A stretch of DNA of 64,000 nt, from the NCBI RefSeq assembly GCF_900156545.1, contig NZ_FTNW01000001.1, positions 744,001-808,000 on the forward strand, written 5' to 3'. Below are positions 34,295 to 42,990 of this stretch, in pieces (positions within the stretch are counted from its first letter, which is position 1; every line of letters starts with the position of its first letter). The notes beneath the pieces were generated by a model. It was not told the origin of the DNA and searched no databases. It was given only the letters and a program-made list of their open reading frames with translations. The DNA comes from Aquipseudomonas alcaligenes (GTDB lineage: Bacteria; Pseudomonadota; Gammaproteobacteria; Pseudomonadales; Pseudomonadaceae). The position numbers and the translations under genes are program-made.

Positions 34295-34977
34295 GGGGCC
34301 ACCCGGGCCAGATAGGCACTGCGCCGGGCTGGACTGAGCGCGAGTATCTCGCTCTCGCTCCAACCGTAGGCTTGCGCCAGACTGTGTATGTCGTCGAGCA
34401 AATGGCGGCTGCAGGCCTCAATTTCCTCCCACAGGTAGGCGGGCACATCCAGGCTGGCAGCGTCGGTATGCTCGCAGGCAGGGCACTGGAAATTCAGGGA
34501 GATGTCCGCCCAGGGGTCGGCCGCCTCGATGGCGGCTTCGATGGCAGGTCGTAGTGCATCATCGGGCGCATCGCCGGCGGCGCATGCGTGCAGCAGCCGG
34601 GCAGAGGCATCGGTCAGGTCGTGCATGCCGGCAATGCGCGCCAGATCACCGATTCCGGGACAGCGAAAACGCTGACCGGCGACTTCCACCGACTCGGCAG
34701 GCATCTCCATCGGTGGCAACTGCTCCGGCAGCAGGACGAACTCCATGCGCTCGCGGCAGGCCGGACAATCCAGCCAGAGCGGCAGCTGCGTGCCGAAGCT
34801 GCGCCAGCGCAGGCGCATCAGCGCCGCGTTGCATTCTCCCAGGGGACGCTCGGGCAATTGCTCAACCGCCAGCTCCGGCGCTGCCTGGGCGAACAGTAGC
34901 AGCGCGCGATCCAGGGGGTGGCGTGTCGCGCCGTGCTCCCAGAGCGTCAGCAGTTGTGCAGGAGTCAGTGGCAGCAT
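34291..34977 (-). CDS. eCIS T4-type baseplate protein with two CxxC pairs
   Basis: A 228-residue protein resembling the T4 baseplate/hub family found in eCIS clusters. It opens LTPAQLLTLWEHGATRHPLDRALLLF. CPACRERMEF (near 72) and FQCPACEHTD (near 163) form two CxxC pairs that likely make a zinc ribbon split by an insert. The C-terminus ends with HSLAQAYGWSESEILALSPARRSAYLARV, a strongly conserved tail in this family. It lies between the tube gene (4 bases away) and the Pro-rich gene. It may act in baseplate-hub assembly rather than in the mature particle. Confidence 0.82.
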   Translation of the reverse strand: MLPLTPAQLLTLWEHGATRHPLDRALLLFAQAAPELAVEQLPERPLGECNAALMRLRWRSFGTQLPLWLDCPACRERMEFVLLPEQLPPMEMPAESVEVAGQRFRCPGIGDLARIAGMHDLTDASARLLHACAAGDAPDDALRPAIEAAIEAADPWADISLNFQCPACEHTDAASLDVPAYLWEEIEACSRHLLDDIHSLAQAYGWSESEILALSPARRSAYLARVAP

Positions 34978-34981
34978 GGCT

Positions 34982-35506
34982 TCAGGCCGGCTCGGTGAAG
35001 TTGGGCTCGGTCGGCTCGGTCACGTCGTAGTCACGCTCCCAGCCCTCGTTCTCCAGCTTGATGGTCTGGAGCGCCACGGCATTGGCATTGGCGTCCAGAT
35101 CCGGCAGCGCCTGGTACTCCGACACCCAGCAGCGGAACACTTTGTAGGCGAGGGCGAGTTGGCCGGCCTCGTTGTACACCTCGATGATCAGGTCTTTGCG
35201 GAAGTCCTTGAGCGAGACCTCGGCCCCGAGGCCGGCACCGAAATTCCACACCTTGTTGGCCCACTTCTCGAATTCGGTGTCGTGGGTGACGCCGCGTTCC
35301 AGGGTGATGGCCTCGAACTTGGTTCGTCCGGGCGACTTGCGCGAGGTGGAGGGGTCGCCACCTTCGCGGTGTTCGACCATTTCGGTGCTGCGCTTGAGCG
35401 AGCCGACCTTGCTGATGCCGGCGACGTAGCGGCCGTCCCACTTCACGCGGAATTTGAAGTTCTTGTACGGATCGAAGCGCTGTGCGTTGACGCTGAACTG
35501 GGCCAT
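34982..35506 (-). CDS. eCIS inner tube protein (gp19-like)
   Basis: A 174-residue tube protomer of the T4 gp19/Afp1 family. It opens FDPYKNFKFRVKWDGRYVAGISKVGSL, then VEHREGGDPSTSRKSPGRTKFEAITLERGVTHD and FRKDLIIEVYNEAGQLALAYKVFRCWVSEYQALPDLDA, all typical of hexameric tube rings. The upstream frame extends far into the sheath gene and is rejected; the ATG follows the sheath stop by 11 bases with AGGAG in the sheath end. Only one tube gene is seen, whereas Afp and PVC encode several paralogues. Confidence 0.92.
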   Translation of the reverse strand: MAQFSVNAQRFDPYKNFKFRVKWDGRYVAGISKVGSLKRSTEMVEHREGGDPSTSRKSPGRTKFEAITLERGVTHDTEFEKWANKVWNFGAGLGAEVSLKDFRKDLIIEVYNEAGQLALAYKVFRCWVSEYQALPDLDANANAVALQTIKLENEGWERDYDVTEPTEPNFTEPA

Positions 35507-35517
35507 GGTCTGTTCTC

Positions 35518-37107
35518 CTAGACGTCGATCTGTCCGGCCATCTGCTGCAGCTTGATGACCACGAACTCGGCGGGTTTGAGCGGAGCGAAGCCGACCAGGA
35601 TGTTCACCACCCCGCGGTTGATGTCGCTCTGTGTGGTGGTTTCGCGATCGCATTTGACGAAGTAGGCATCGCGCGGGCTGCTGCCCTGGAACGCGCCCTG
35701 GCGGAACAGGTCCTGCATGAAGGCACCGATGTTGAGCCGAATCTGCGCCCAGAGCGGCTCGTCGTTGGGCTCGAACACGACCCACTGGGTGCCACGGAAC
35801 AGGCTTTCTTCCAGGAACAGCGCCAGGCGCCGTACCGGCACATATTTCCATTCAGAGGCCAACAGGTCGGCGCCGGCCAGGGTACGTGCACCCCAGACCA
35901 GATGCCCGGCCACCGGAAAGGTGCGCAGGCAGTTGAGGCCGACGGGATTGAGCACGCCGTTCTGCCGGTCGGTCATGGTGTAGGTGAGGCCCTGTACCCC
36001 GGAGAAAGACGCGGCCAGGCCGGCCGGTGCTTTCCACACACCGCGCTGCACATCCGTGCGTGCCATGATGCCGGCGACCGCGCCGCACGGCGCGAAGTCG
36101 GCCAGGCGGTTCTCGGACAAGGGATCGGCCATGCGCAGGCGAGGGTAGTAGACCGCTGCGTTGATTGCGTCGTCGTTGCCGACAGTGCCACGCAAACCGT
36201 TGACACCGGTCTCGGCATCGTCGATGGCGGTGCTCGGGCTTGCCGTCCAGGCGGCCGGTGGATCAATGATCAGCAGGGCCCGGCGATCCTGACAGTAGCT
36301 GGCGGCAGCGGCCCAGGTAGCATCGGCCAGGTCGCTGTCGCGGGCCAGGGGAGGGATGCACAGTAGGTTGAACAGGTCAGCTGCCTCCAGGGCGAAGATG
36401 CCGGTGCGCTGTGCCTGGTCACCGGTAATCTCGCTGTCGGTAATGGCCGTACCATCATCGCCTAGTGTTCCCTCTGTGGTTGCCGTGCCATCGGGGTTGG
36501 CGACAGTGGCCGTACCATCGTTTGGACTTTCGTCAGCAGGTGCGGAGGTACGCACATTGACCAGCGCGGACTGCTCGTTGAGTACCGTATCAACGAAACG
36601 CGGACTGAGCGGATCGACCGAGACATTGCGGAACACTTCTGAAGCCACCGCCACAGTGCCACCGGGGCGATCCAGCTCCTCGATCAGCAGGTTGAACAGC
36701 AACGGATCAGCCGTATCGCGTGTGTCATGGTCCACGCTGGCCTGTAGCCGGCTGCCCCAGGTACCCGGGCTGGCGGCCTCCAGCAGCAAGGAACCGGAGG
36801 CGGTTGCCAGATCCAGCGTGGCGGTACTGGCAGCGGCATCGCCACCGAAGACTCGGACGATCAGCGCATCGCTGCCGCCATGCTGGAAAAACTGCAGCAC
36901 GGCATAACTCAGGGGGCTCGGCTGCCAAAGCCCGCCGAACAGGCGCGAATACTCGGCGAAGCTCTGTACGCGAACCGGATCGTTGACCGGCCCACGTAGC
37001 GCTCGGCCCACAAATGCGGTGATGGAGGTGGCGACGCCGGTGATGGTGCGCACGCCGCTGGGTACTTCTTCGATGTAGACGCCCGGATAACTCAGGTTGG
37101 ATGGCAT
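35518..37107 (-). CDS. eCIS contractile sheath protein
   Basis: A 529-residue sheath protein, first gene of the operon. It opens MPSNLSYPGVYIEEVPSGVR, then ITGVATSITAFVGRALRGP, the near-universal start of phage and eCIS sheaths. The C-terminal contractile core has GARTLAGADLLASEWKYVPVRRLALFLEESL, VFEPNDEPLWAQIRLNIGAFMQDLFRQGAFQG and a terminal DINRGVVNILVGFAPLKPAEFVVIKLQQMAGQ. Residues ~192-230 contain an Asp/Gly/Thr-rich insert with repeated DGTA units, probably a surface-exposed loop. Transcription must start in the 660-base non-coding region to the right. Confidence 0.95.
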   Translation of the reverse strand: MPSNLSYPGVYIEEVPSGVRTITGVATSITAFVGRALRGPVNDPVRVQSFAEYSRLFGGLWQPSPLSYAVLQFFQHGGSDALIVRVFGGDAAASTATLDLATASGSLLLEAASPGTWGSRLQASVDHDTRDTADPLLFNLLIEELDRPGGTVAVASEVFRNVSVDPLSPRFVDTVLNEQSALVNVRTSAPADESPNDGTATVANPDGTATTEGTLGDDGTAITDSEITGDQAQRTGIFALEAADLFNLLCIPPLARDSDLADATWAAAASYCQDRRALLIIDPPAAWTASPSTAIDDAETGVNGLRGTVGNDDAINAAVYYPRLRMADPLSENRLADFAPCGAVAGIMARTDVQRGVWKAPAGLAASFSGVQGLTYTMTDRQNGVLNPVGLNCLRTFPVAGHLVWGARTLAGADLLASEWKYVPVRRLALFLEESLFRGTQWVVFEPNDEPLWAQIRLNIGAFMQDLFRQGAFQGSSPRDAYFVKCDRETTTQSDINRGVVNILVGFAPLKPAEFVVIKLQQMAGQIDV

Positions 37108-37766
37108 GAGTTGAACTCCTCAGAAGGAATCTGCGACCCGGCCTAGTACAAGATGGCGCGCAAACCGGGCGTTAACTACTCGGTGCACTGAGATCGATGC
37201 GGACAGTACGAATGCGCGCAATCAGGAAAGACGAGCGTCCAGGCCCAAATGCGGCGGAGAGGAGAATGCGTGGCTTCCATCCATGAAAACTAGGCGGTAA
37301 CGCGGACTGCAAAAGCCCGACTGGCCATATGGCCGATGATGCTGTTTTCACACTAGGTCAGCGATGCCGTGCCGCAATAGTGTCAAACTGCCTGCCTGAC
37401 GAGAGGCACGATAATTCGCATAATGTATATTATGTTAAATCATGGTTATGCCGTTGGACTGGTTGCTTACCGCACGCCCCCTTGTCTCCTGCCAGCGACA
37501 AGATTTATCTACGCGTCTTAGACTCGCTTTCGCATGCAAGGCCTCGCTGCTATCCAGTTCCTCACACTCACAGCGCAGATCGCATGCCGACTCATGTGTC
37601 GCATCTGCCGGCTGCGTCTGACAAACGTCTGCTGCACTGCGGCATGTCTGTCTGATCGAATCTATTTCGCTTTTTCGCAGCGCCCGGCTCAGAGCTGGAG
37701 ATTTCTCTCTTGGCCGAGATACCGCTAGCATCGGCAAACCGTTTCCAAGCCCCTCAAGGAAGGTCG
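37108..37766. promoter_or_regulatory. Non-coding region upstream of the eCIS operon with several dyads
   Basis: This stretch between the divergent sheath gene and the NTF2-like gene is more A/T-rich than the genes. It holds a perfect 12-bp palindrome GGCCATATGGCC (37323-37334), a dyad ACACTA/TAGTGT (37350-37355 and 37378-37383), a - strand TTGACA (37386-37381) without a clear -10 partner, and an A/T-rich dyad CATAAT-gtat-ATTATG (37419-37434). These are candidate operators and promoter parts for the eCIS operon. Short open frames here lack coding signs. Confidence 0.45.
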
Positions 37767-38216
37767 ATGAAAAAGCTCGCGCTGTCTCTGCTCTGCCTGT
37801 TCGCCCCGCTCGTCCACGCCGACCCGTCGTTGACCGAAAACAGCATCCGCAATCTTTACGCCCAGTTAGCGGCAGACGCCTCGCAGCGTGACGTCGAGGC
37901 AACCTTGGCGCATATGAGCGACGACGTGCGCATCCACATCAGCGCTGCCAAGGGCAGTATCGAACTTGATGCAGACAAGTACCGTCAGCTGCTCAAGCAG
38001 GGCTGGAGCGGACTGGACGGCTATCGCATGGAGGTGGACATCGAGTCGATCGAGATCGCCGAGGACGGTCAGAGCGCCACGGTCCGGGACACCACCAAGG
38101 AGACCCTGCAGCTACGTGGCCATGAGATGACCACCGGCATGCAGGAAACGGCGAGCCTGCGCCTGATCGAGGGCGAACCTAAGATCGTGCGCATCGAGGC
38201 GACAATCCAGCCCTAA
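37767..38216 (+). CDS. Secreted NTF2-like (SnoaL/DUF4440-type) protein
   Basis: A 149-residue protein with Sec signal MKKLALSLLCLFAPLVHA, likely periplasmic. The mature part has NTF2-like features: IRNLYAQLAADASQRDVEATLAHMSDDVRIHI, KYRQLLKQGW and a C-terminal sheet with TLQLRGHEMTTGMQETASLRLIEGEPKIV. The fold binds small hydrophobic ligands or acts as an enzyme scaffold; no catalytic pair is evident. ATG at 37767 has AAGGAAGG upstream; the frame is open 57 bases further but without a start signal. It is convergent with opmB and probably unrelated to the eCIS. Confidence 0.72.
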   Translation: MKKLALSLLCLFAPLVHADPSLTENSIRNLYAQLAADASQRDVEATLAHMSDDVRIHISAAKGSIELDADKYRQLLKQGWSGLDGYRMEVDIESIEIAEDGQSATVRDTTKETLQLRGHEMTTGMQETASLRLIEGEPKIVRIEATIQP

Positions 38217-38298
38217 AGCGCTGCGGGAGTATCTGGGCGGCAACACTCAAATTGGCCGCGAAGACTGTTGGCCGGCCAAGACCGCTCCCACAAGCTCC

Positions 38299-39750
38299 CT
38301 ACTCTTCTACTGGCAGGCCCTGCCAGCCGCCACCCAGCGCCGCGATCAGCTGCACGCTGGCGATCAGGCGGCTGCCCTGCAGGGTCAGACGAGTGCGTTC
38401 GTTGGACAACGCGGTGGTCTGCACGCTGACCACATCGGTGAACTCCACGGTGCCGGCGCGGTACTGGTTGAGGATCAGGCGCAGCGATTCACGGGCGGCG
38501 TCCAGCGCCTCCTGCTGGACCACCGCCTCGCGCTCCAGCACGGCCAGCTGCACCAGATAATCCTCCACCTCGCGGAAGCTGCCGAGTACGGTCTGCCGGT
38601 AGTCGGCTACGGTCTGGTCGTAGTTGGCCTCGGCCTGCTCGACGCGCGAGCGGATCAGCCCGCCATCGAACAGATTCAGCGCGAACGCCGGGCCAATGGA
38701 CCAGAAACGGTTGGGCGAGCTGATCCAGTTGTCCAGGCTGCCGCTGCGATAGCCGCCGCTGGCCGACAGGCTCAGCTCGGGGTAATAAGCGGCTTCGGCC
38801 ACGCCGATTTCGGCGTTGGCGGCCATCACCCGGCGCTCGGCGGCGGCCACGTCAGGGCGCCGTTCCAGCAGGGTCGACGGCAGGCTGACCGGCACACTGG
38901 GCACCGCCGGGACCTCCTCGCGCACCGCCAGTTCGAACTCCGACGGCGCCACGCCGACCAGCACCGCAATCGCGTGCTCCAGCTGGGCGCGCTGGTATTC
39001 CAGGTCCACAGCCTCGGCTTCGGTGCCCTTGAGCTGAGTCAGCGCCTGGGTCACGTCGGACCTGGGCACGATGCCGGCCTTGTACTGGTTCTCGGCGATG
39101 CGATAAGCCTGCTTGTAGGCGGCGACGGTTTCATTCAGCAGGCGTTGCTGCTGATCCAGCACGCGCAGCTGCAGGTAATTCTGCACCAGCTCGGACTGCT
39201 GACTGAGGCGGACCGCCGCGAGGTCTGCGGCGCTGGCATCGAGGCCGGCGTTTTCCGACTCCAGCTGGCGTCGCAGCTTGCCCCACAGGTCCAGCTCCCA
39301 GCTCACACCGAGGCTGGCCTCGTAACTCTTGGATACGGTGGAGGCATTGGCGCCGCTGACGCTCACCCCGCCGGTGGTACCGATGGTGCTGTCTCCCCCA
39401 CCCTGCCCTGCGCGGGTCACCCCGGTGTTGAGGCCCAGCGTCGGGAAGAAGCTCGCCCGTGCGCCACGCACCAGGGCCTGGGCCTGGCGATACTTGGCCT
39501 CAGCCGAGGCCAGGTTCTGGTTGTCGGCATTCAGACGCGCGATCAGCGCATCCAGCTCAGGGTCGTCATACAGCGTCCACCAGTCGCCGCGCAGCGCAGT
39601 GTCGGCTGGTGTCGCGGACTTCCAGCCGGCGGCCTGCTTGAACTCGACCGAGGGGGCGCTTGCTGGCCGCAGGTAGTCCGGGCCAACGGCGCAGCCGGCC
39701 AGAGCCAGGGCAACGAACAGGGACGAACAGCGGAGCAAGATGGGCTTCAT
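38299..39750 (-). CDS. opmB: Outer-membrane efflux lipoprotein of the RND system (OprM/NodT family)
   Basis: A 483-residue outer-membrane channel. The N-terminus ends in LAGCAVGPDYLRP, a lipobox followed by the conserved GPDYxxP of NodT/OprM proteins. Two TolC-type helical-hairpin repeats follow (AKYRQAQALVRGARASFFPTLGLN; later AEIGVAEAAYYPELSLSASGGYRSG). It is the last gene of a four-gene operon, overlapping the RND gene by four bases (ATGA). Order membrane-fusion protein, RND, RND, outer-membrane factor matches muxA-muxB-muxC-opmB of P. aeruginosa, hence the name. Confidence 0.9.
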   Translation of the reverse strand: MKPILLRCSSLFVALALAGCAVGPDYLRPASAPSVEFKQAAGWKSATPADTALRGDWWTLYDDPELDALIARLNADNQNLASAEAKYRQAQALVRGARASFFPTLGLNTGVTRAGQGGGDSTIGTTGGVSVSGANASTVSKSYEASLGVSWELDLWGKLRRQLESENAGLDASAADLAAVRLSQQSELVQNYLQLRVLDQQQRLLNETVAAYKQAYRIAENQYKAGIVPRSDVTQALTQLKGTEAEAVDLEYQRAQLEHAIAVLVGVAPSEFELAVREEVPAVPSVPVSLPSTLLERRPDVAAAERRVMAANAEIGVAEAAYYPELSLSASGGYRSGSLDNWISSPNRFWSIGPAFALNLFDGGLIRSRVEQAEANYDQTVADYRQTVLGSFREVEDYLVQLAVLEREAVVQQEALDAARESLRLILNQYRAGTVEFTDVVSVQTTALSNERTRLTLQGSRLIASVQLIAALGGGWQGLPVEE

Positions 39751-42700
39751 AGCGGAGTTTCCAGAGCAGCATCGCTGCGCACGCCGCGCCAGCGGTTGAC
39801 CCGATGGCGCAGGCGGTCGAGGTACAGGTAGACCACCGGAGTGGTGTAAAGGGTGAGCAACTGGCTGAGCACCAGGCCGCCGACAATGGCCAGGCCGAGC
39901 GGCTGGCGCATCTCGGCGCCTTCGGCCTGGCCGAGCAGCAGCGGCAGCGCGCCGAGCATGGCGGCCAGGGTGGTCATCATGATCGGGCGGAAGCGCAGCA
40001 GGCAGGCGCGGCGAATCGACTCCTGCGGGCTCAGGTGTTGGTCGCGTTCCAGTTCCAGGGCCAGGTCGATCATCAGGATGGCGTTCTTCTTCACCACGCC
40101 GATCAGCAGGAACAGGCCCAGCAGCGAAACCATGCTGAACTCGCTGCCGGTCAGCAGGATCGCCGCTAGCGCACCGACACCGGCCGAAGGCAGCGTGGAG
40201 AGGATGGTCAGCGGATGGATATAGCTCTCGTAGAGAATGCCGAGAACGATGTACACCACCAGCAAGGCGATCAGGATCATCACCGGCTGGCCCTGTGCTT
40301 CCTTCTCGAACTGGCCGCCGGTGCCGCCGAGCAGGCCCTGCACTTCGATGGGCAGGTTGAGTTCGGCCACCGCCCGACGGATCGCCGTGTTGGCCTGGTC
40401 CTGGCTGACGTCCGGGGCCAGCGAGTAGCCGATGCTCTCGGCGGCAAACTGGCCCTGGTGGTTGACCCGGTCTTCCTCCAGGCTGCGTTCCCAGCGGGCA
40501 AAGCCGGAGAGCGGCACGCGCGCGCCGTCGGCGCTGATTACCTGGATCTGGTCCAGTGCCTCCGGGTACTGGGCATAGGCCGGATCGATCTCCATCACCA
40601 CGCTGTACTGGTTAAGGGACTCGTAGATGGTGGAGATCTGCCGCTGGCTGAATGCGTTGTTCAGCACGCTGGTGATCATCGCCATGTCCACACCCAGGCG
40701 CTGAGCCGTGGCGCGGTCCACCACCAGGTTGATCTGCTGGGCGCCCTCGCCTTCGTTGGCATCGATGTCGGTCAGCTCCGGCAGCTTGGCCAGGGCGTCA
40801 CGCACCTTGGGTGTCCACTCCTTGAGCAGCGACAGCTCGCTGGCCAGCAACACGTACTCGTTCTCCGAGCTGCGCCCCTGACGGCCGCCGAACTGCAGGT
40901 CCTGGTCGGACATCAGCATCAGCCGCGCGCCAGGCACCTTGGGCAGCTCCTTGCGCAGGCGATCCATCACCTCGCGGGCGGACATGTCGCGCTCGGCGAT
41001 GGGTTTCAGGCGCACCACCAGGAAGGCGTTGTTGATCCCGCTCTCGCCGCCGATGAAACCGGCCACGCTGTGGATCGCCGGGTCCTTGAGCAGACCGTCG
41101 CGGAAGGCGTCCATCTTCGGCTGCATGACCTGGAACGACAAACCGTCGTCGCCACGCACGAAGCCGATCAGCTGGCCGGTGTCCTGCTCGGGCATCAGGT
41201 TTTTCGGCACCGTGGCGAACAGGTAGAAGTTGCCGGCAATGGTCAGCAGCAGGGTGAACAGGGTCAGCCGCGAATGCGCCAGCGCCCACTCCAGGCTGCG
41301 TCCATAGAAGGCCAGTACACGCTCCTGCACCCGCGCGCCGAACTGCTGCAGGCGGCCGGGCGCGCGTTCCTCTTCTTCGGCCTTGAGCCAGCGAGCGCAG
41401 AGCATCGGCGTCAGGGTCAGCGACACGGCCAGGGAGATCAGGATCGCCGCCGTCAGGGTCACGGCGAACTCGCCGAACAGGCTGCCGACGATGCCGCCCA
41501 TGAACAGGATGGACATGAACACCGCGACCAGCGACAGGTTCATCGACAACAGGGTGAAACCCACCTCCTGCGACCCCTTGAACGCCGCCGCCATGGGCTT
41601 TTCGCCGGCCTCGATATGCCGCGAGATGTTCTCCAGCACGACGATGGCGTCGTCCACCACCAGGCCGGTGCAGATGATCAGCGCCATCAGCGACAGGTTG
41701 TTCAGCGAGAAGTCCAGCAGGTACATCACCGCGAAGGTGCCGACCAGCGACACCGGTACCGCTAGCGCCGGAATCAGCGAGGCGCGCCAGCGGCCGAGGA
41801 ACAGGAAGACCACCATGATCACCAGGGCCACGGCGATCAGCAGGGTACGCTCGGCTTCGTGCAGGCTGGCGCGGATCACCGGCGAACGGTCCATGGCCAC
41901 GTCCAGCTGGGCGCTGGCCGGCATCACCGCCTCCAGGGCCGGCAGTTCGGCGCGGATATCCTCGATGGTCTGGATGATGTTGGCGCCCGGCTGGCGGTTG
42001 ACCACCAGCAGCACGGCCTTCTCGTCGTTGTAGAAGCCTGAGTTGTAGCGGTTCTCCACCGAATCCGCGACCTTGGCCACATCGCCCAGGCGCACCGGCG
42101 CGTTGTTCTGGTAGCGGATGATCAGGTCCTGGTACTGCGCGGCCTTGCGCAGCTGGTCGTTGGCCTGGATCTGCCAGTGGCGGTCGGCATCGGCGACGTC
42201 GCCCTTGGGGCGATCCTGGTTGGCCTGATCGATGGCGTTGCGCACCTCGTCCAGGGCCACGCCGTACTGGTCGAGCAGGCGCGGCTCCAGCTGCACGCGC
42301 ACGGCCGGCAGTGAGCTGCCGCCGATCTCGATCTTGCCCACGCCCTGCACCTGCGACAGCTTCTGCGCGATCACCGTGGAGGCCAGGTCGTACAGCTGGC
42401 TCTTGTCCAGCTGCGGCGAGGTCAGCGACAGCACCATGATCGGCGCCTGTGACGGGTTGAATTTCTCGTAGGTGGGCATGGTGCGCATGCCACTGGGTAG
42501 CAGGTTGCGCGAGGCGTTGATCGCCGCCTGCACCTCGCGCGCGGCGGCATCCACGTTCCGCCCGATCTCGAACAGAATGATGATCCGCGTGTTGCCCTGG
42601 GCGCTGCGGCTGGTCATCTCGCTGATGCCGGCGATGCTGCCCAGCGCCCGCTCCAGCGGCGTGGCCACGCTGGAGGCCATGGTCTGCGGGCTCGCACCCG

Positions 42701-42854
42701 GCAGGCTGGCGCTGACCACGATGGCCGGGAAATCCATGTTCGGCAGCGGCGCCACCGACAGCAGGCGGAAGCTGACCAGCCCGGCGAGGATGATCGCCAG
42801 GCTCAGCAGCAGCGTCGCTACCGGGCGACGGATGAAGGGGGCGGATAGGTTCAC
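39747..42854 (-). CDS. muxC: RND multidrug efflux transporter, MuxC/MdtC-like
   Basis: A 1035-residue inner-membrane proton/drug antiporter. It starts SAPFIRRPVATLLLSLAIILAGLVSFRLLSVAPLPNMDFPAIVV, the classical RND opening. The TM4 motif GLVVDDAIVVLENISRHIE carries the essential Asp pair. The end has [31 protein letters not shown] and NAILMIDLALE. A GTG start at 42854 is preferred: GGAG sits seven bases upstream and the protein then begins like its paralogue. The longer ATG frame from 42956 consists of a repeat element. It pairs with MuxB as in heteromeric MdtBC pumps. Confidence 0.9.
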   Translation of the reverse strand: MNLSAPFIRRPVATLLLSLAIILAGLVSFRLLSVAPLPNMDFPAIVVSASLPGASPQTMASSVATPLERALGSIAGISEMTSRSAQGNTRIIILFEIGRNVDAAAREVQAAINASRNLLPSGMRTMPTYEKFNPSQAPIMVLSLTSPQLDKSQLYDLASTVIAQKLSQVQGVGKIEIGGSSLPAVRVQLEPRLLDQYGVALDEVRNAIDQANQDRPKGDVADADRHWQIQANDQLRKAAQYQDLIIRYQNNAPVRLGDVAKVADSVENRYNSGFYNDEKAVLLVVNRQPGANIIQTIEDIRAELPALEAVMPASAQLDVAMDRSPVIRASLHEAERTLLIAVALVIMVVFLFLGRWRASLIPALAVPVSLVGTFAVMYLLDFSLNNLSLMALIICTGLVVDDAIVVLENISRHIEAGEKPMAAAFKGSQEVGFTLLSMNLSLVAVFMSILFMGGIVGSLFGEFAVTLTAAILISLAVSLTLTPMLCARWLKAEEEERAPGRLQQFGARVQERVLAFYGRSLEWALAHSRLTLFTLLLTIAGNFYLFATVPKNLMPEQDTGQLIGFVRGDDGLSFQVMQPKMDAFRDGLLKDPAIHSVAGFIGGESGINNAFLVVRLKPIAERDMSAREVMDRLRKELPKVPGARLMLMSDQDLQFGGRQGRSSENEYVLLASELSLLKEWTPKVRDALAKLPELTDIDANEGEGAQQINLVVDRATAQRLGVDMAMITSVLNNAFSQRQISTIYESLNQYSVVMEIDPAYAQYPEALDQIQVISADGARVPLSGFARWERSLEEDRVNHQGQFAAESIGYSLAPDVSQDQANTAIRRAVAELNLPIEVQGLLGGTGGQFEKEAQGQPVMILIALLVVYIVLGILYESYIHPLTILSTLPSAGVGALAAILLTGSEFSMVSLLGLFLLIGVVKKNAILMIDLALELERDQHLSPQESIRRACLLRFRPIMMTTLAAMLGALPLLLGQAEGAEMRQPLGLAIVGGLVLSQLLTLYTTPVVYLYLDRLRHRVNRWRGVRSDAALETPL

Positions 42855-42857
42855 TGT

Positions 42858-42968
42858 CCTTCTCCCCTCGGGAGAAGGTGGCCCGGAGGGCCGGATGAGG
42901 GACGAGTGGCCGAGAGCGCCCTCACCCCTACGCGGGCCGCCCCAGCCCTCTCCCAAAGGGAGAGGGGG
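42858..42968. repeat. Nested palindromic intergenic repeat, copy 1
   Basis: A left palindrome CCTTCTCCCCTCGGGAGAAGG, an inner GATGAGGGAC...CCCTCACCC dyad with CTACGCGGGCCGCCCC, and a right palindrome CCCTCTCCCAAAGGGAGAGGG. It lies between muxB and muxC inside the operon, so it should be transcribed and fold into RNA hairpins. Five related copies lie further right. Confidence 0.8.
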
Positions 42969-42990
42969 TTATCCGTGCAGAAGGGACAAC

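Noticed and set aside
11192-37107. Reading the cluster as a prophage or R-type pyocin/tailocin
   Set aside because: No capsid, terminase, lysis, integrase, tail fibre or fibre-chaperone genes are present, while the Afp15-type ATPase, DUF4255 cap and DUF4157 cargoes are eCIS markers.
11192-37107. Reading the cluster as a type VI secretion system
   Set aside because: No TssJ/TssL/TssM membrane complex, ClpV or TssB/TssC pair; the sheath is a single phage-type protein and hub and spike are phage-like.
37329-37902. Short open frames on both strands in the gap upstream of the eCIS operon
   Set aside because: Cys/Leu-rich translations with no ribosome binding sites and no recognisable content; they overlap each other and the region's dyads.
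42855-42956. ATG start of muxC at 42956
   Set aside because: The added residues are encoded by a dispersed palindromic repeat; GTG 42854 with a proper Shine-Dalgarno gives a normal RND N-terminus.
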